From: Amycolatopsis sp. FDAARGOS 1241
GTDB taxonomy: Bacteria > Actinomycetota > Actinomycetes > Mycobacteriales > Pseudonocardiaceae
Reading direction: 5' to 3'
Assembly: GCF_016889705.1 (NCBI RefSeq)
Contig: NZ_CP069526.1
Coordinates: 1,426,001-1,490,000, forward strand
Length of the DNA: 64,000 bases
Under the pieces are notes generated by a model that saw only the letters and a program-made list of their open reading frames with translations, had not been told where the DNA came from and did no database searches. Both the position numbers and the translations under genes were made by a program. How positions within the stretch are numbered: position 1 is the first letter of the stretch; every line of letters begins with the position of its first letter. Below, piece by piece: positions 26,583 to 35,598 of the stretch.

Positions 26583-26978
26583 ATGGCGAAGTACGTGATC
26601 GGGCCGGACGTGGCTGTCCGGCTGGCCGAGGAGCGGGCGGAGGTACGCGACGAGCACCAGCTGCTCGCGCCGACGTTCATCCGGTCGCACGCGCTCTCCC
26701 TGCTCTACGCGCGCGTGCGGCGCGGGGAGCTGCCGAAGAAGGCCGCCGAGCGGCAGCTGGACTTCATCCGCGGGCTGCGGATCCGCCTGCTCGGCGACCG
26801 CGTGCTGCAGGCGACCGCGTGGAAGGTCGCCGAGGAGCTCGGCTGGGCCGACACGTACGCCGCCGAGTACGTGGCGCTGGCGCGGTTGCACGCCGACGCG
26901 TTGGTGACCCTCGACGAGGAGCTCGCCCGCGACGTGAAGGGTCTTGTGCCCGTCGCGGCGTTCGACGCACTGATCTGA
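26583..26978 (+). CDS. PIN-domain protein (VapC-like)
   Basis: 131 residues. The C-terminal signature DTYAAEYVALARLHADALVT then LDEELARDVKG carries the acidic residues typical of PIN ribonucleases, and the conserved early Asp appears in IGPDVAVRL. GGAGCTCACCG precedes the ATG. PIN proteins of this type are usually toxins with a small antitoxin just upstream; no antitoxin frame is evident in 26240-26580, so it is an orphan, a solitary housekeeping nuclease, or the survivor of a degraded pair. Confidence 0.75.
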   Translation: MAKYVIGPDVAVRLAEERAEVRDEHQLLAPTFIRSHALSLLYARVRRGELPKKAAERQLDFIRGLRIRLLGDRVLQATAWKVAEELGWADTYAAEYVALARLHADALVTLDEELARDVKGLVPVAAFDALI

Positions 26979-27366
26979 AGCCCCTGGCCAAAAGGCTTGT
27001 TCCGCCACGGGTTTCCGGCCGGAACAGGCGTTTCGCCGTGCACGGTGAGGGGTCGTTACCGCTGTGGCCGCGTGCGCGCCCACGGCTGACTTCGCCTGCA
27101 TTGTCGGGTGTTGCTCGAATTCTGCGGGAGTGGCAGTCGTAAACGTTACTTCGCCCGTCCGAACTCTCCTCGACGAGGCGGTGGCTGACGCACCGCCGGT
27201 GGACCCGGCGACGAAAACTTCCCGCTTCGAATCGGTGGTGGCCAACGCCGAGCCGGAGCCGGTCGTCGCAATGGACGATCAGGTCCACTGTGGAACGGGG
27301 TCGAATCGGCGAATGGTTGCTGCACGGTCGGGCGCTCGGTGCGGAGGCAGTCTACAGTGGACTAGC
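26979..27366. other. Spacer without a supported gene
   Basis: 388 bases between the PIN gene and the ketosynthase scrap. A minus-strand frame from 27245 (MATTDSKREVFVAGSTGGAS, then TGEVTFTTATPAEFEQHP) has an unusual Thr/Ser-rich composition but runs on into antisense of the PIN gene and has no recognised domain. The right half (27180-27360) is less GC-rich and may hold the old promoter of the PKS gene. Confidence 0.35.
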
Positions 27367-27944
27367 ATGAGCCGGGCGAACGACGAGGCTGTCGCGATCG
27401 TCGGCGCCGCGTCGCCGGTGCAGTGGCACTTCGTGACCGGCGAGGTGCGCACGACGAGCGGGTTGCTGTCCGACAAGCCGGGCAGCAGCTACGGCACCGC
27501 GGGCGGCTGCACGACGCCGGCTTCTGTGGCATCGCGCCGCGCGGGGCGGCGATGGACCCGCAGCAGCGGCTCGTGCTGGAGACCGCGTGGGAAGCGCTGG
27601 AGTGCGCGAAGATCGACCCGACGACGCTGCGCGGCACGCCTGCCGGTGTGTTCATCGGCGCCGAGGCGCAGGCGTACGGGCCGCGGCTGCCTGATGCCCC
27701 CGACGGCCTCAACGAGCGCCTCTTGACCGGCAACGCCCTCAGCGTCGTGTCCGGCCGAGTCGCCTGCTCACCAGGTCTCGAAGTCCCGGCGCTGACGCTC
27801 GACAGCGCGCGCTCCGGTTCGCTCGTCGCACTGCACCTGGCCGTGCAGGCACTTCGCCGCGGTGAGGCCGCCGGGTCCCGGGTGGTCTGCGACCGGCCAA
27901 TGTCGGAAACCGAAGATCGACTGATGCGGACCGTGTCCGCGTGA
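27367..27944 (+). pseudogene. Modular PKS ketosynthase remnant with mutated active site
   Basis: Begins ATG at 27367 with [16 protein letters not shown], the normal start of a KS domain, then after a frameshift near 27520 continues [58 protein letters not shown]. The catalytic DTACSSSLVALH motif reads [12 protein letters not shown]: the nucleophilic Cys is Arg. The frame stops at 27944, before both catalytic His. Length is under half a KS domain and no AT, ACP or KR follows. A dead fragment of a polyketide gene. Confidence 0.8.
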
Positions 27945-28030
27945 ATTCGCAGCGCGATGTCGATCACGGCAGCCGCCCGGAATTCGACCGGGCGGCCGTC
28001 GGCGTTGCGGGGTGGAGAAGGATCGACGCC

Positions 28031-28936
28031 ATGTCCCGACGCGAGCTCGTCGTGCTCGGCTCGGCGAGCCAGACACCGACCCGCCACCGCAACCACAACG
28101 GCTACCTCCTCCGCTTCGACACCGACGGCCTGCTCTTCGACCCGGGTGAGGGCACGCAGCGCCAGATGGCCCACGCCGGCGTGGCGGCCAACGAACTCAC
28201 CCGCATCTGCGTCACCCACTTCCACGGCGACCACAGCCTCGGCCTGGCCGGCGTGCTGCAGCGCCTGTCGCTCGACGCCGTCGCTCACCCCGTGCGCTGC
28301 CATTACCCGGCGACGGGCCAGGTGTACTTCGACCGGCTGCGGCACTCGACCGTCTACCAGGAGCGAGTGGAGATCGTGCCCGCTCCCGTCGGCGAGGGCT
28401 GGCGGGACGGGCCGCTGACGGTGTTCCCGCTCGACCACCGCATCGACTGCTTCGGCTACCGGTACACCGAACCCGACGGCATCCGCATGCTCCCCGACCG
28501 CCTCGAGGCCGCCGGCGTTCGCGGTCCCGCCATCGGCCGCCTGAAGGTAGAGGGCTCGCTGGACATCGACGGCCGCACCGTGCACGTCGCGGACGTGAGC
28601 CGGCCGAAGCCCGGCCAGGTCGTCGCGTTCGTCATGGACACCCGGCTGTGCCGGGGTGCCGTCGACTGCGCCCGGTACGCGGACCTGCTGGTCGCCGAAT
28701 CCACCTTCCGCGCCGCCGACGCCGAGCTCGCCACCCGCTACGGCCACCTCACCAGCACCGACGCCGGCCGGATCGCCGCGGAGGCGGGCGCCCGCAAGCT
28801 CGTGCTGACCCACTTCTCGCAGCGCTATCCCTACGAAGAAGCCGATGCGTTCGGGGAAGAAGCGGCGAAGGTGTTCGACGGTGAGATCGTCGTGGCGCGG
28901 GACTTCGACGTGATCCCGCTGCCGCGCCGCCGTTGA
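28031..28936 (+). CDS. rnz: Ribonuclease Z
   Basis: 301 residues, the usual size of the short tRNase Z. Zinc-binding motif THFHGDHSLGLAGVL, further ligands in HYPATGQVYF, VMDTRLCRG and the HxH-type LTHFSQRYP, and the exosite region around residues 150-185 are present. It endonucleolytically removes the 3' trailer of pre-tRNA. ATG at 28031 with GGAGAAGG 11 bases upstream. A core gene in the middle of degenerate material; it converges on the sigma-factor gene with one base between stops. Confidence 0.93.
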   Translation: MSRRELVVLGSASQTPTRHRNHNGYLLRFDTDGLLFDPGEGTQRQMAHAGVAANELTRICVTHFHGDHSLGLAGVLQRLSLDAVAHPVRCHYPATGQVYFDRLRHSTVYQERVEIVPAPVGEGWRDGPLTVFPLDHRIDCFGYRYTEPDGIRMLPDRLEAAGVRGPAIGRLKVEGSLDIDGRTVHVADVSRPKPGQVVAFVMDTRLCRGAVDCARYADLLVAESTFRAADAELATRYGHLTSTDAGRIAAEAGARKLVLTHFSQRYPYEEADAFGEEAAKVFDGEIVVARDFDVIPLPRRR

Positions 28937-28937
28937 G

Positions 28938-29876
28938 TCACACCGAAGTCGGCAACCCGAACGACGGAAAATGCTCCGCGCCCAGGAACGACGTCAGCGC
29001 CGCGATCCGCGAGTCCCGCAGCGTGAGCACGGTGATGCCGAACGCCGTGAACGGGCCCGCGCCTTCGTGGCGGAGGTAGAACGCGACGGCGGGCTGGGCG
29101 TTCGCGGTGACGAGGCGGTAGCGCCACGAACCACAAGAGGTGAGCGGCACGCGAACGGCGAAGTCGCGCACGTCGGCCAGGCCGCGATACCACTCCGGGG
29201 CCGGTGGCATGGACCACGTGACGTCTTCGGTCAGCAGCGCCACGAGTGCGTCGGCGTCCCCATCGGCGAGGGCGTCCGCGAAGGCGGTGGCGATCGCGCG
29301 GACGTCGACGTCCGGGGCGGCGGGCACGCGCGAAGGGACCAGCCGGCGGGCGCGTTGCAAGGCGCTGTTCACCGAAGCCGTGCTCGTGTCCATCACCGAA
29401 GCGATCTCCGCGGCCGAGAAGCCGAGCACCTCGAACAGCAGCAGCGCCGCCCGCTGGTTACCCGGCAGGTGCTGCAGCGCGGCGACGAACGCCAGCTCCA
29501 CGGCCTCGCGTTCCTCGTAGCGCGCTTCGGGCCCGGCGTCGGGGTAGGGGCCGATCCAGCGGACGTCCTCGTGCGCGTCACCACCCGGGCCGAAGTCCAC
29601 GGGCAGCGCGCGGCGGCCGCGGGCGGCCACCAGGTCCAGACACGTGCGAGTGGTGACCGTGTAAAGCCACGACCGCAGTGAGCTGCGTCCTTCGAACCCG
29701 GCCAAGCCGCGCCACGCGCGCAGCAGTGCGTCCTGCAGGGCGTCGTCGGCGTCGTGGACCGAGCCGAGCATGCGGTAGCAGTGCGCGTGCAGCTCCCGCC
29801 GCAACGGCTCGACTGCGCGCGTGAAGGCGGCGTCGTCCCCGGCGCGCGCCAGGGTCAGCTCCGCGAGTTCGCCCAC
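28938..29876 (-). CDS. ECF sigma factor with C-terminal SnoaL-like domain (SigX5/SigJ type)
   Basis: 312 residues from a GTG at 29874-29876. Region 2: EPLRRELHAHCYRMLGSVHD, ADDALQDALLRAWRGL; region 4: ALLLFEVLGFSAAEIASVMD, TSTASVNSALQRARRLV. The last 120 residues (AIATAFADALADGDADALVA, VTWSMPPAPEWYRG) are a SnoaL_2/NTF2-like fold, which in these ECF groups replaces an anti-sigma factor as the regulator. The longer in-frame extension overlaps the divergent VOC gene and is rejected. Target promoters unknown; the divergent VOC gene is the nearest candidate. Confidence 0.88.
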   Translation of the reverse strand: MGELAELTLARAGDDAAFTRAVEPLRRELHAHCYRMLGSVHDADDALQDALLRAWRGLAGFEGRSSLRSWLYTVTTRTCLDLVAARGRRALPVDFGPGGDAHEDVRWIGPYPDAGPEARYEEREAVELAFVAALQHLPGNQRAALLLFEVLGFSAAEIASVMDTSTASVNSALQRARRLVPSRVPAAPDVDVRAIATAFADALADGDADALVALLTEDVTWSMPPAPEWYRGLADVRDFAVRVPLTSCGSWRYRLVTANAQPAVAFYLRHEGAGPFTAFGITVLTLRDSRIAALTSFLGAEHFPSFGLPTSV

Positions 29877-29939
29877 GAGCGATGATTCTGCCGCACCGCC
29901 GGAGTCTCCTCTGTGAAACCACCCATCGAAGGAGGACTC

Positions 29940-30281
29940 ATGACCCCGGTCTGGTTCGACGTCTCGACCCCTGACGCCGCCCGCGCCCGCCGGTTCTACG
30001 GCGAGCTGTTCGGCTGGCCCGTGACCGCGATCGACGACACCTACGCGCTGATCGGCGACCCCGCCGCGCCCGGCGGCGGCATCGGGCAGGCCGGTCCGGA
30101 CAGCCCGTACGTGGGGCTCGTCGTGTACTTCGACGTGCCGAGCCTTGAAGAAGCCCTCTCCAAGGCCGAGCAACTCGGCGGCAAGCGGACGCTCGACCCC
30201 GTCGGCCTGCCCGACGGGAACCGCATGGCGGTGTTCACCGACCCCGACGGGAATCCGGTCGGGTTGCGGCAGCGGGCGTGA
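29940..30281 (+). CDS. VOC-family (glyoxalase-fold) protein
   Basis: 113 residues: PVWFDVSTPDAARARRFYGE, LFGWPVTAIDDTYALIGDPA, and C-terminal MAVFTDPDGNPVGLRQ. ATG at 29940 is preceded by GGAGGA at 29931. A single VOC module that would dimerise to form its metal site. Divergent from the sigma factor with a 63-base gap, so both may be in one stress response. Function unknown. Confidence 0.85.
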   Translation: MTPVWFDVSTPDAARARRFYGELFGWPVTAIDDTYALIGDPAAPGGGIGQAGPDSPYVGLVVYFDVPSLEEALSKAEQLGGKRTLDPVGLPDGNRMAVFTDPDGNPVGLRQRA

Positions 30282-30350
30282 CGCGGGCCGTCGGCGTGTC
30301 GGTGGCCAGGTGGCCGGGGCACGCCGGCGGCCGTGTCAGACTCGCCTGCG

Positions 30351-33300
30351 ATGTACACGCCGTCCGATCTCGCCGACCTGCTCGAGTGTGAACACCGGAG
30401 CATCCTCACCCAGGCGCTGGCGGCGGGGCTGCCCGGCGCGCCGCGGCCCGGTTCGGGACCCGATCAGCTGGCCGTGAAACACGGCCGGGCGCACGAAGAG
30501 GCGACGCTCGTCCGGTTGCGCTCCGATCGCCCGGTCGTCGAGATCGACGAGCGCGACCCGGCCGTCGCGGCCAAGGCGACGGAAGAAGCGCTGCGGGCGG
30601 GCGCGCCGGTCGTGTACCAGGCCGTGTTCCACGACGGCGAGTTCTCGGGCCGCGCCGACTTCCTGCTGCGCGACGACGAAGGCCGCTACGAGGTCTACGA
30701 CACCAAGCTCGCCCGGCACGCGAAGCCTTCGGCCGTGGTGCAGCTGACCGCGTACGCCGACGCGCTGCGCCGGGCCGGGTGGCCGGCCGGGCCGAACATG
30801 CACCTGCTGCTGGGCGACGGCACCACGCGCACGCTGCGCGTCGACGACTTCCTGCCACTGCTCGACCGCCTGCGTGCGCGGCTTCGCAACCGCCCGGCGC
30901 GGCTGCCCGTGCAGCTGTGGGCCGACGAACGGCCGGCGTGCGGCGCGTGCGGCTTCGCGCAGTATTGTTCGACGGCGCGGGAAGCGGACCGCGACCTGTC
31001 GCTCGTCGCCGGAATGCGCGGCGACCAGCGGCGCAAGCTCGTGACGGCCGGGCTCGCCACGATCGACAAGCTCGCCGCCGCCGGTCCGGACGACCGGCCG
31101 CGCGACATGTCCGCGAGCACGTTCACCTCGTTGCGCGCGCAGGCCGCGATCCAGGTGCGCCAGGACGAAACGGGCGAGCTCGCCTACGAGGTGATCGACC
31201 CCGCGGCGCTCGCCGAACTGCCGCCCCCGAACCCGGGTGACGTGTTCTTCGACATGGAAGGGGACCCGTACGCGCTGGCGGGCACGGGGCTGGAGTACCT
31301 GTTCGGGGCCGTGACGCCGGACGGGGAGTTCGTGCCGTTCTGGGCGCACAACCGGGCGCAGGAGAAGAAGGCGTTCGAGGACTTCGTCGACTTCGCCGTC
31401 GCGCGGCTGGCCGAGCACCCCGGCGCACACGTCTACCACTACGCGCCGTACGAGGTCACGGCCATCAAGCGGCTCGCGGCCGTGCACGGCACCCGCGAGG
31501 AAGCTGTCGACGGGCTGTTGCGCAGCGGCGCGCTGGTGGACCTGTACGCGGTGGTGCGCAAGGCGTTGCGGGTCGGGCAGCGGTCGTACTCGATCAAGTA
31601 CCTCGAGCCGCTCTACATGCCCGCCGCGCGCGAGGGCGACGTGAAGACTGCCGTCTCCAGCATCGAGGCCTACGAGGACTACCTCACGCTCACGGCCGCC
31701 GGCGAGCCCGAGCGGGCTGCCGAGGTGCTGCGCGGCATCGGCGACTACAACGAGTACGACTGCGTGTCCACGCTGCGGCTGCTGGAGTTCCTGCACCGCG
31801 TGCGCGAAGAAGCGGGCATCGAGCTCGCGACGCCGGAGCCGGAGTCCGAAGTGGACGCTCTGCTGCGCGAGACCGAGGAGGACGTCGCCGCCGAGCGCCG
31901 GGCCGAACGGGCGGCCGCACTGGCGGCGCTCGTGGACCCGTTGCTGGAGGGGCTGCCCGACGACCCGGCGGACTTCACGCCGGACGACCGGGCTCGCGTG
32001 CTGCTCGCCGCGTCCGTCGGCTACCACCGGCGTGAGACGAACCCCGCGTGGTGGGAGTTCTTCCGCCAGCTGGCCGCGCCGCTGGGTGACCTTGAGGTGG
32101 ACACGACGTGTGCCGTGCCCGTCTCGATGTCGGTCGGTGAGTGGGTGCCGCCGTCGGGGCGGCTGCGCACCGCGAAGCGGACGCTCGTGCTCGCGTGCGA
32201 CCCGGACCGTCCGCACCCCTTCGCGCCCGGTGACGACGTGCGGCTGCGTTACGGCGCGGACGCGCGGGACGCGAAGGTGGTGGCGTCGTCGGCGGTCGAG
32301 CTGACGCTGGAGGAGAGCAGCGCGCCCGACGCGACGTCGAACGACCGTCCCGCCGCGGTGCTGCCGGGTAGCCCCGTGCGGCCGGCGCCGAAGGACGAGG
32401 CCGTCGCGGACCTGGCGCGGCTGGTGGGCGAGACACTGCCGGAGCTTCCCCGGCACCCGGGCGTGGACCTGTTGCGCCGTTCGGAGCCGCGGCTGCGCGG
32501 CGGGGGCGCGTTGCCGGCGCCCGGTGAGGACCTCGTCGCGACGGTGATCGAGGCCGTCGACGCGCTCGACGGTTCGGTGCTGGCGGTGCAGGGCCCGCCG
32601 GGGGCCGGGAAGACGTACCTGGCGGGGAAGCTGATCGCGCACCTGGTGCGCTCGGGCAAGACGGTCGGGGTCACGTCGAACAGCCACAAGGCCGTGGAGA
32701 ACGTGCTGTCGGCCGCGCTGGGCAACGCGCCTTCGCTGGCGTGCGCGAAGCGCGCGAAGCGCACGCCGGATCCTGCCGCGCCGTGGGAGCAGCCGAAGAA
32801 CAACGACGCGCTCGTGCGCTGGCGTGAGGAGCACGACACCGGCCACCTCGTGGGCGGCACGGCCTGGACGTTCGCGAACGCCGCCGTGCGCGCCGAGCCG
32901 TTCGACGTGCTGGTGATCGACGAGGCGGGCCAGTTCGCGCTGGCCGACGCGCTGGCCGTGTCGATGTGCGCGAAGAACCTGGTGCTGCTGGGTGATCCGC
33001 AACAGCTGCCGCAGGTCGTGCAGGGCACGCACCCGGCAGGCGCCGAGGCGTCCGCGCTCGGGCACCTGATCGGCGAGGCCGACATCATCCCGCCGTCGTT
33101 GGGCTACTTCCTCGACCAGACGCGGCGGATGCACCCGGCGGTGTGCGCGCCGGTGTCGCGGCTGTCATACGCGGGGTTGCTGCACTCGCACCCGTCGGCG
33201 TCCCGCTCGATCGACGGCTTCGCCTCGGGCCTGTACCTGTCGTCGGTCGATCACCGGGGGAATACGACGCGATCGGTCGAGGAGGCGGCCGAAGTCGTGT

Positions 33301-33707
33301 CGGTGATCTCGTCGCTGCACGGGCGCTCGTGGCAGGGCCGTCGGCTTACCGACGAGGACTTCCTCGTGGTGGCTCCGTACAACCTGCAGGCCCGCGTCGT
33401 CACGCGCGCCCTGGCCGACGCCGGGTACGGCGAGGTGCGGGTGGGGACGGTCGACCGGTTCCAGGGTCAGGAAGCTCCGGTGGTGGTGACGACCATGACG
33501 TCGTCGTCCGCGGTCGATCTACCACGCGGGCTGGACTTCCTGCTGTCGCGCAACCGGCTGAACGTGGCGCTGTCCCGGGCGCAGTCCGTGGCCGTGCTCG
33601 TGTGCTCTCCGCACCTGCTCGAGGCCGACATCCGCACCGTCGACCAGATGCGGCTGGTGTCGGGGATGCTCGGGTTGCTGCAGGACGCGCTGCCCTGGCC
33701 CGGCTGA
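30351..33707 (+). CDS. TM0106-type RecB-like nuclease fused to SF1 (Dna2/Upf1-like) helicase
   Basis: 1118 residues, intact. N-terminal RecB-family nuclease: early Cys in LECEHRS, GRADFLLRDD and VYDTKLARHAKP (the D and E/K of the PD-(D/E)XK site), and the Fe-S cluster cysteines ACGACGFAQYC. A middle RNase H-like domain (DVFFDMEGDPYALAG, VYHYAPYE). C-terminal SF1 helicase: Walker A GPPGAGKTY, Walker B VIDEAGQFA, GDPQQLPQV, QTRRMHP, VGTVDRFQGQEAPVVV and final RLNVALSRAQ. A GTG at 30333 is an alternative start. Probably a single-subunit DNA-end processing or replication-fork enzyme; the biological role of this family is poorly defined. No defence genes adjoin it. Confidence 0.9.
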   Translation: MYTPSDLADLLECEHRSILTQALAAGLPGAPRPGSGPDQLAVKHGRAHEEATLVRLRSDRPVVEIDERDPAVAAKATEEALRAGAPVVYQAVFHDGEFSGRADFLLRDDEGRYEVYDTKLARHAKPSAVVQLTAYADALRRAGWPAGPNMHLLLGDGTTRTLRVDDFLPLLDRLRARLRNRPARLPVQLWADERPACGACGFAQYCSTAREADRDLSLVAGMRGDQRRKLVTAGLATIDKLAAAGPDDRPRDMSASTFTSLRAQAAIQVRQDETGELAYEVIDPAALAELPPPNPGDVFFDMEGDPYALAGTGLEYLFGAVTPDGEFVPFWAHNRAQEKKAFEDFVDFAVARLAEHPGAHVYHYAPYEVTAIKRLAAVHGTREEAVDGLLRSGALVDLYAVVRKALRVGQRSYSIKYLEPLYMPAAREGDVKTAVSSIEAYEDYLTLTAAGEPERAAEVLRGIGDYNEYDCVSTLRLLEFLHRVREEAGIELATPEPESEVDALLRETEEDVAAERRAERAAALAALVDPLLEGLPDDPADFTPDDRARVLLAASVGYHRRETNPAWWEFFRQLAAPLGDLEVDTTCAVPVSMSVGEWVPPSGRLRTAKRTLVLACDPDRPHPFAPGDDVRLRYGADARDAKVVASSAVELTLEESSAPDATSNDRPAAVLPGSPVRPAPKDEAVADLARLVGETLPELPRHPGVDLLRRSEPRLRGGGALPAPGEDLVATVIEAVDALDGSVLAVQGPPGAGKTYLAGKLIAHLVRSGKTVGVTSNSHKAVENVLSAALGNAPSLACAKRAKRTPDPAAPWEQPKNNDALVRWREEHDTGHLVGGTAWTFANAAVRAEPFDVLVIDEAGQFALADALAVSMCAKNLVLLGDPQQLPQVVQGTHPAGAEASALGHLIGEADIIPPSLGYFLDQTRRMHPAVCAPVSRLSYAGLLHSHPSASRSIDGFASGLYLSSVDHRGNTTRSVEEAAEVVSVISSLHGRSWQGRRLTDEDFLVVAPYNLQARVVTRALADAGYGEVRVGTVDRFQGQEAPVVVTTMTSSSAVDLPRGLDFLLSRNRLNVALSRAQSVAVLVCSPHLLEADIRTVDQMRLVSGMLGLLQDALPWPG

Positions 33708-33786
33708 AGACGGGCGTGCCCCCGCGCCCGCCGCTGCGGAGGAGAACTCGCGCGGTCCGGGAACGGGGGCACTCGATCCCGCCCGC

Positions 33787-34340
33787 GCCGATGGGGGTCC
33801 GGCGGGTGCGAGCGGGAGGTTTGGGGTGAGGGCTGGATGCCCCCGCTCCCGCCGCGGCAGTGGGAGTCCGGCGGCAGGAGCAGGAGGCACATGAGCCCGC
33901 CCCGCGCTGCCGTGGGGGAGGGGCGCAGCGGGGCGGGGTGGTTCGGGGGTTGTCAGGACCGGTGCGGGGGTCGCCTCTCGGCGGGTGGCGCGACCCGGGG
34001 CCCTTGCGGGCTGTCCGGGAGGGCGATGGGTGGAGCCCGGGGACACCACCGCACCGGCAGTCACTTGTAACGCTGTCCGGCTGCGGATATTCCGTTGATC
34101 CACAGTGGACGTGGAAGGGGGTGCTCCCGCTCCCGGCTCCGCCGGCTGGGGGTCCGGCGGGCGAGAGCAGGAGCACTGGCGCCCGCCCCGCGCCGCGTGG
34201 GGGAGCGCTTGGCGGCGGGACGGGTGGCTTGTCGCGCCGGTACGGGGGTCGCCTCTCGGCGAGTGGCGCGACCCGGCGCCTCGCGGCTGTCCGGGAAGGC
34301 AAGGGGTGAGGCCCGGGGACCCCTCCGTACCGACACCCCG
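33787..34340. repeat. GC-rich imperfect repeats with conserved hairpins (REP-like)
   Basis: Within the gene-free stretch 33708-34680 several units recur. A unit with the core GGGGTCCGGCGGG followed by GAG-rich text appears near 33788, 33858 and 34150 (second copy slightly changed). A longer unit of about 160 bases, near 33895-34055, recurs 278 bases further on at 34165-34340; the best-kept part is about 36 bases at 33961 and 34239, nearly identical. Both copies keep the inverted repeat GGGTCGC ... GCGACCC, with a single change in the loop. Translation gives only low-complexity peptides, so the structure is likely at DNA or RNA level. Confidence 0.6.
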
Positions 34341-34870
34341 TACAACGCGCCGGGCCCGCAGATGTTCCGCCGCCGCGAAGTGACGTGGGTCGCGACCTTC
34401 TGCGTGAGCGATCGCTGACGCAGTTGACGGTACACCGCTGTACCCCGAAACGGCCGGAGTCCTTTTCGGACGCTCATCCTCGCAGCTACGGGCCGCGCTC
34501 CATCCTCGCCGAGTTTTTGTGTGGCCCCCTGGGCGCGGAAGGGGGACTACCAGGGGGCCTGGCCCGCCGCCCGGTCGGGGGAATGTCGAGGCGGAGCGGG
34601 TTGACGCAGACACTAGCGGTAGAAGTCGATCTAGGATCAGTCCACGAAACGGTGAACCAGGTGAAGGTTTCATTGACGCTTGGTGATCATCTCAGGTGAG
34701 CGGTCTGGTGGGGTTTGTCCACAGCCCTCGCGACTTGTGGACAGCTCGGCTCCTGCCGGCTCGCCCACCGGTTTTCGGCGGTGGCCGCCGGGAGGATGGA
34801 GACGGGGACGCCCCTTTGGGAGGCGGTTCCTAGCGGTCGTTGTGACACTGTTGGTCGTGGCCGGTGTCGG
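34341..34870. other. Gene-free stretch
   Basis: After the repeat units nothing recognisable is seen up to the IS30 scrap. The text around 34430-34530 and 34620-34680 is clearly less GC-rich than the surroundings, as expected for non-coding or imported DNA. No promoter, RNA gene or terminator can be assigned. Confidence 0.4.
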
Positions 34871-34874
34871 GTGA

Positions 34875-35250
34875 CTGTGTCCTGTGTTCGTCGGGGCTGT
34901 CCCAGTCGGGGGTCGTGCGAGGGCGGTCGTTGAGCGCGGCCGCGACCGCGTCCAGGTGCTCAGCGGTGTGGGCGGCGAGTTCGGTGCCCTGGGGGAGGTA
35001 CTGGCGGAGCGGCTCGTGGGTGTTCTTGTTGGCTGCGGTGCCACGGCGGGTGCGGGTCGCAGAAGTGGGCCGGCGTGCTGGTGGCCGGGGTGTACTGGCG
35101 GTGCAGGTGCCTCTCGCTGCCCCTGGTCCCGGGTCAACGACCGCCGCAACGGGTCAGGCAGTGTCGCGATCTTCGCGAGCCGAGCATCACCGACCAGCGT
35201 CGGGGTGTGGCCGTGGGGCGGGTGCAGCAGCATCAACCACCGGTGCCGTG
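34875..35250 (-). mobile_element. IS30-family transposase remnant
   Basis: The minus strand encodes, in order and in three frames, RHRWLMLLHPPHGHTPTLVG, AKIATLPDPLRRSLTRDQG, HFCDPHPPWHR, NKNTHEPLRQYLPQGTELAA and HTAEHLDAVAAALNDRPRTT. These are the consecutive catalytic-core segments of IS30 transposases (canonical forms SLTWDQG, FCDPHSPWQRG, NENTNGLLRQYFPKGTDL). At least two frameshifts separate them, the catalytic Asp/Glu region is damaged (DQGQRE), and the N-terminal HTH is not found. Terminal repeats were not identified. Confidence 0.75.
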
Positions 35251-35480
35251 ACCACGGCAACAGCAGCCCGCCGGCGTTTCGCGGTCCGGTAGTGGATCCT
35301 GACCCACCGCGCTCTTCCCCGGTACCCACACCCGCTTCCACCAGCGCGAAACAGGCCGCCCATTCCCCGGGCACCCCTGACCAGACCCTCGAGATCCGCC
35401 CCCGACCTCGGTCGGGTTCCGATCTGGACACCCACGCACCCCCGGAACAAACGCAGGTGTTGCAACCACCCATGGACCGC

Positions 35481-35516
35481 CGGAGGGCGGGGGCTCGTCT
35501 CCGTCCGGGTTGGGGC
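35481..35516 (+). repeat. Direct repeat, left copy
   Basis: A block of about 35 bases containing the core GTCTCCGTCCGGGT, preceded by GAGGGCGGGG, recurs at 36031-36066 with a few differences. The two copies lie on either side of the ISAs1-family remnant and outside its surviving coding part, 550 bases apart. They are too long for a target-site duplication and may be ends of an earlier element or copies of a dispersed repeat. Confidence 0.6.
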
Positions 35517-35598
35517 CGGCAAAGGCTTGTGGCCCTGCTTGCAGGGTGGGCATGGTTCAGTTCCGTGATCGGGGGAGAGCCGTGCCCGCTGTGCGATC

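Noticed and set aside
26577..27245. Minus-strand frame with Thr/Ser-rich start MATTDSKREVFVAGS
   Set aside because: Runs into antisense of the PIN gene and shows no homology I can recognise.
30336..33134. 932-residue minus-strand frame opposite the nuclease-helicase
   Set aside because: Arg/His/Val-rich low-complexity shadow of a recognised gene with helicase motifs on the plus strand.
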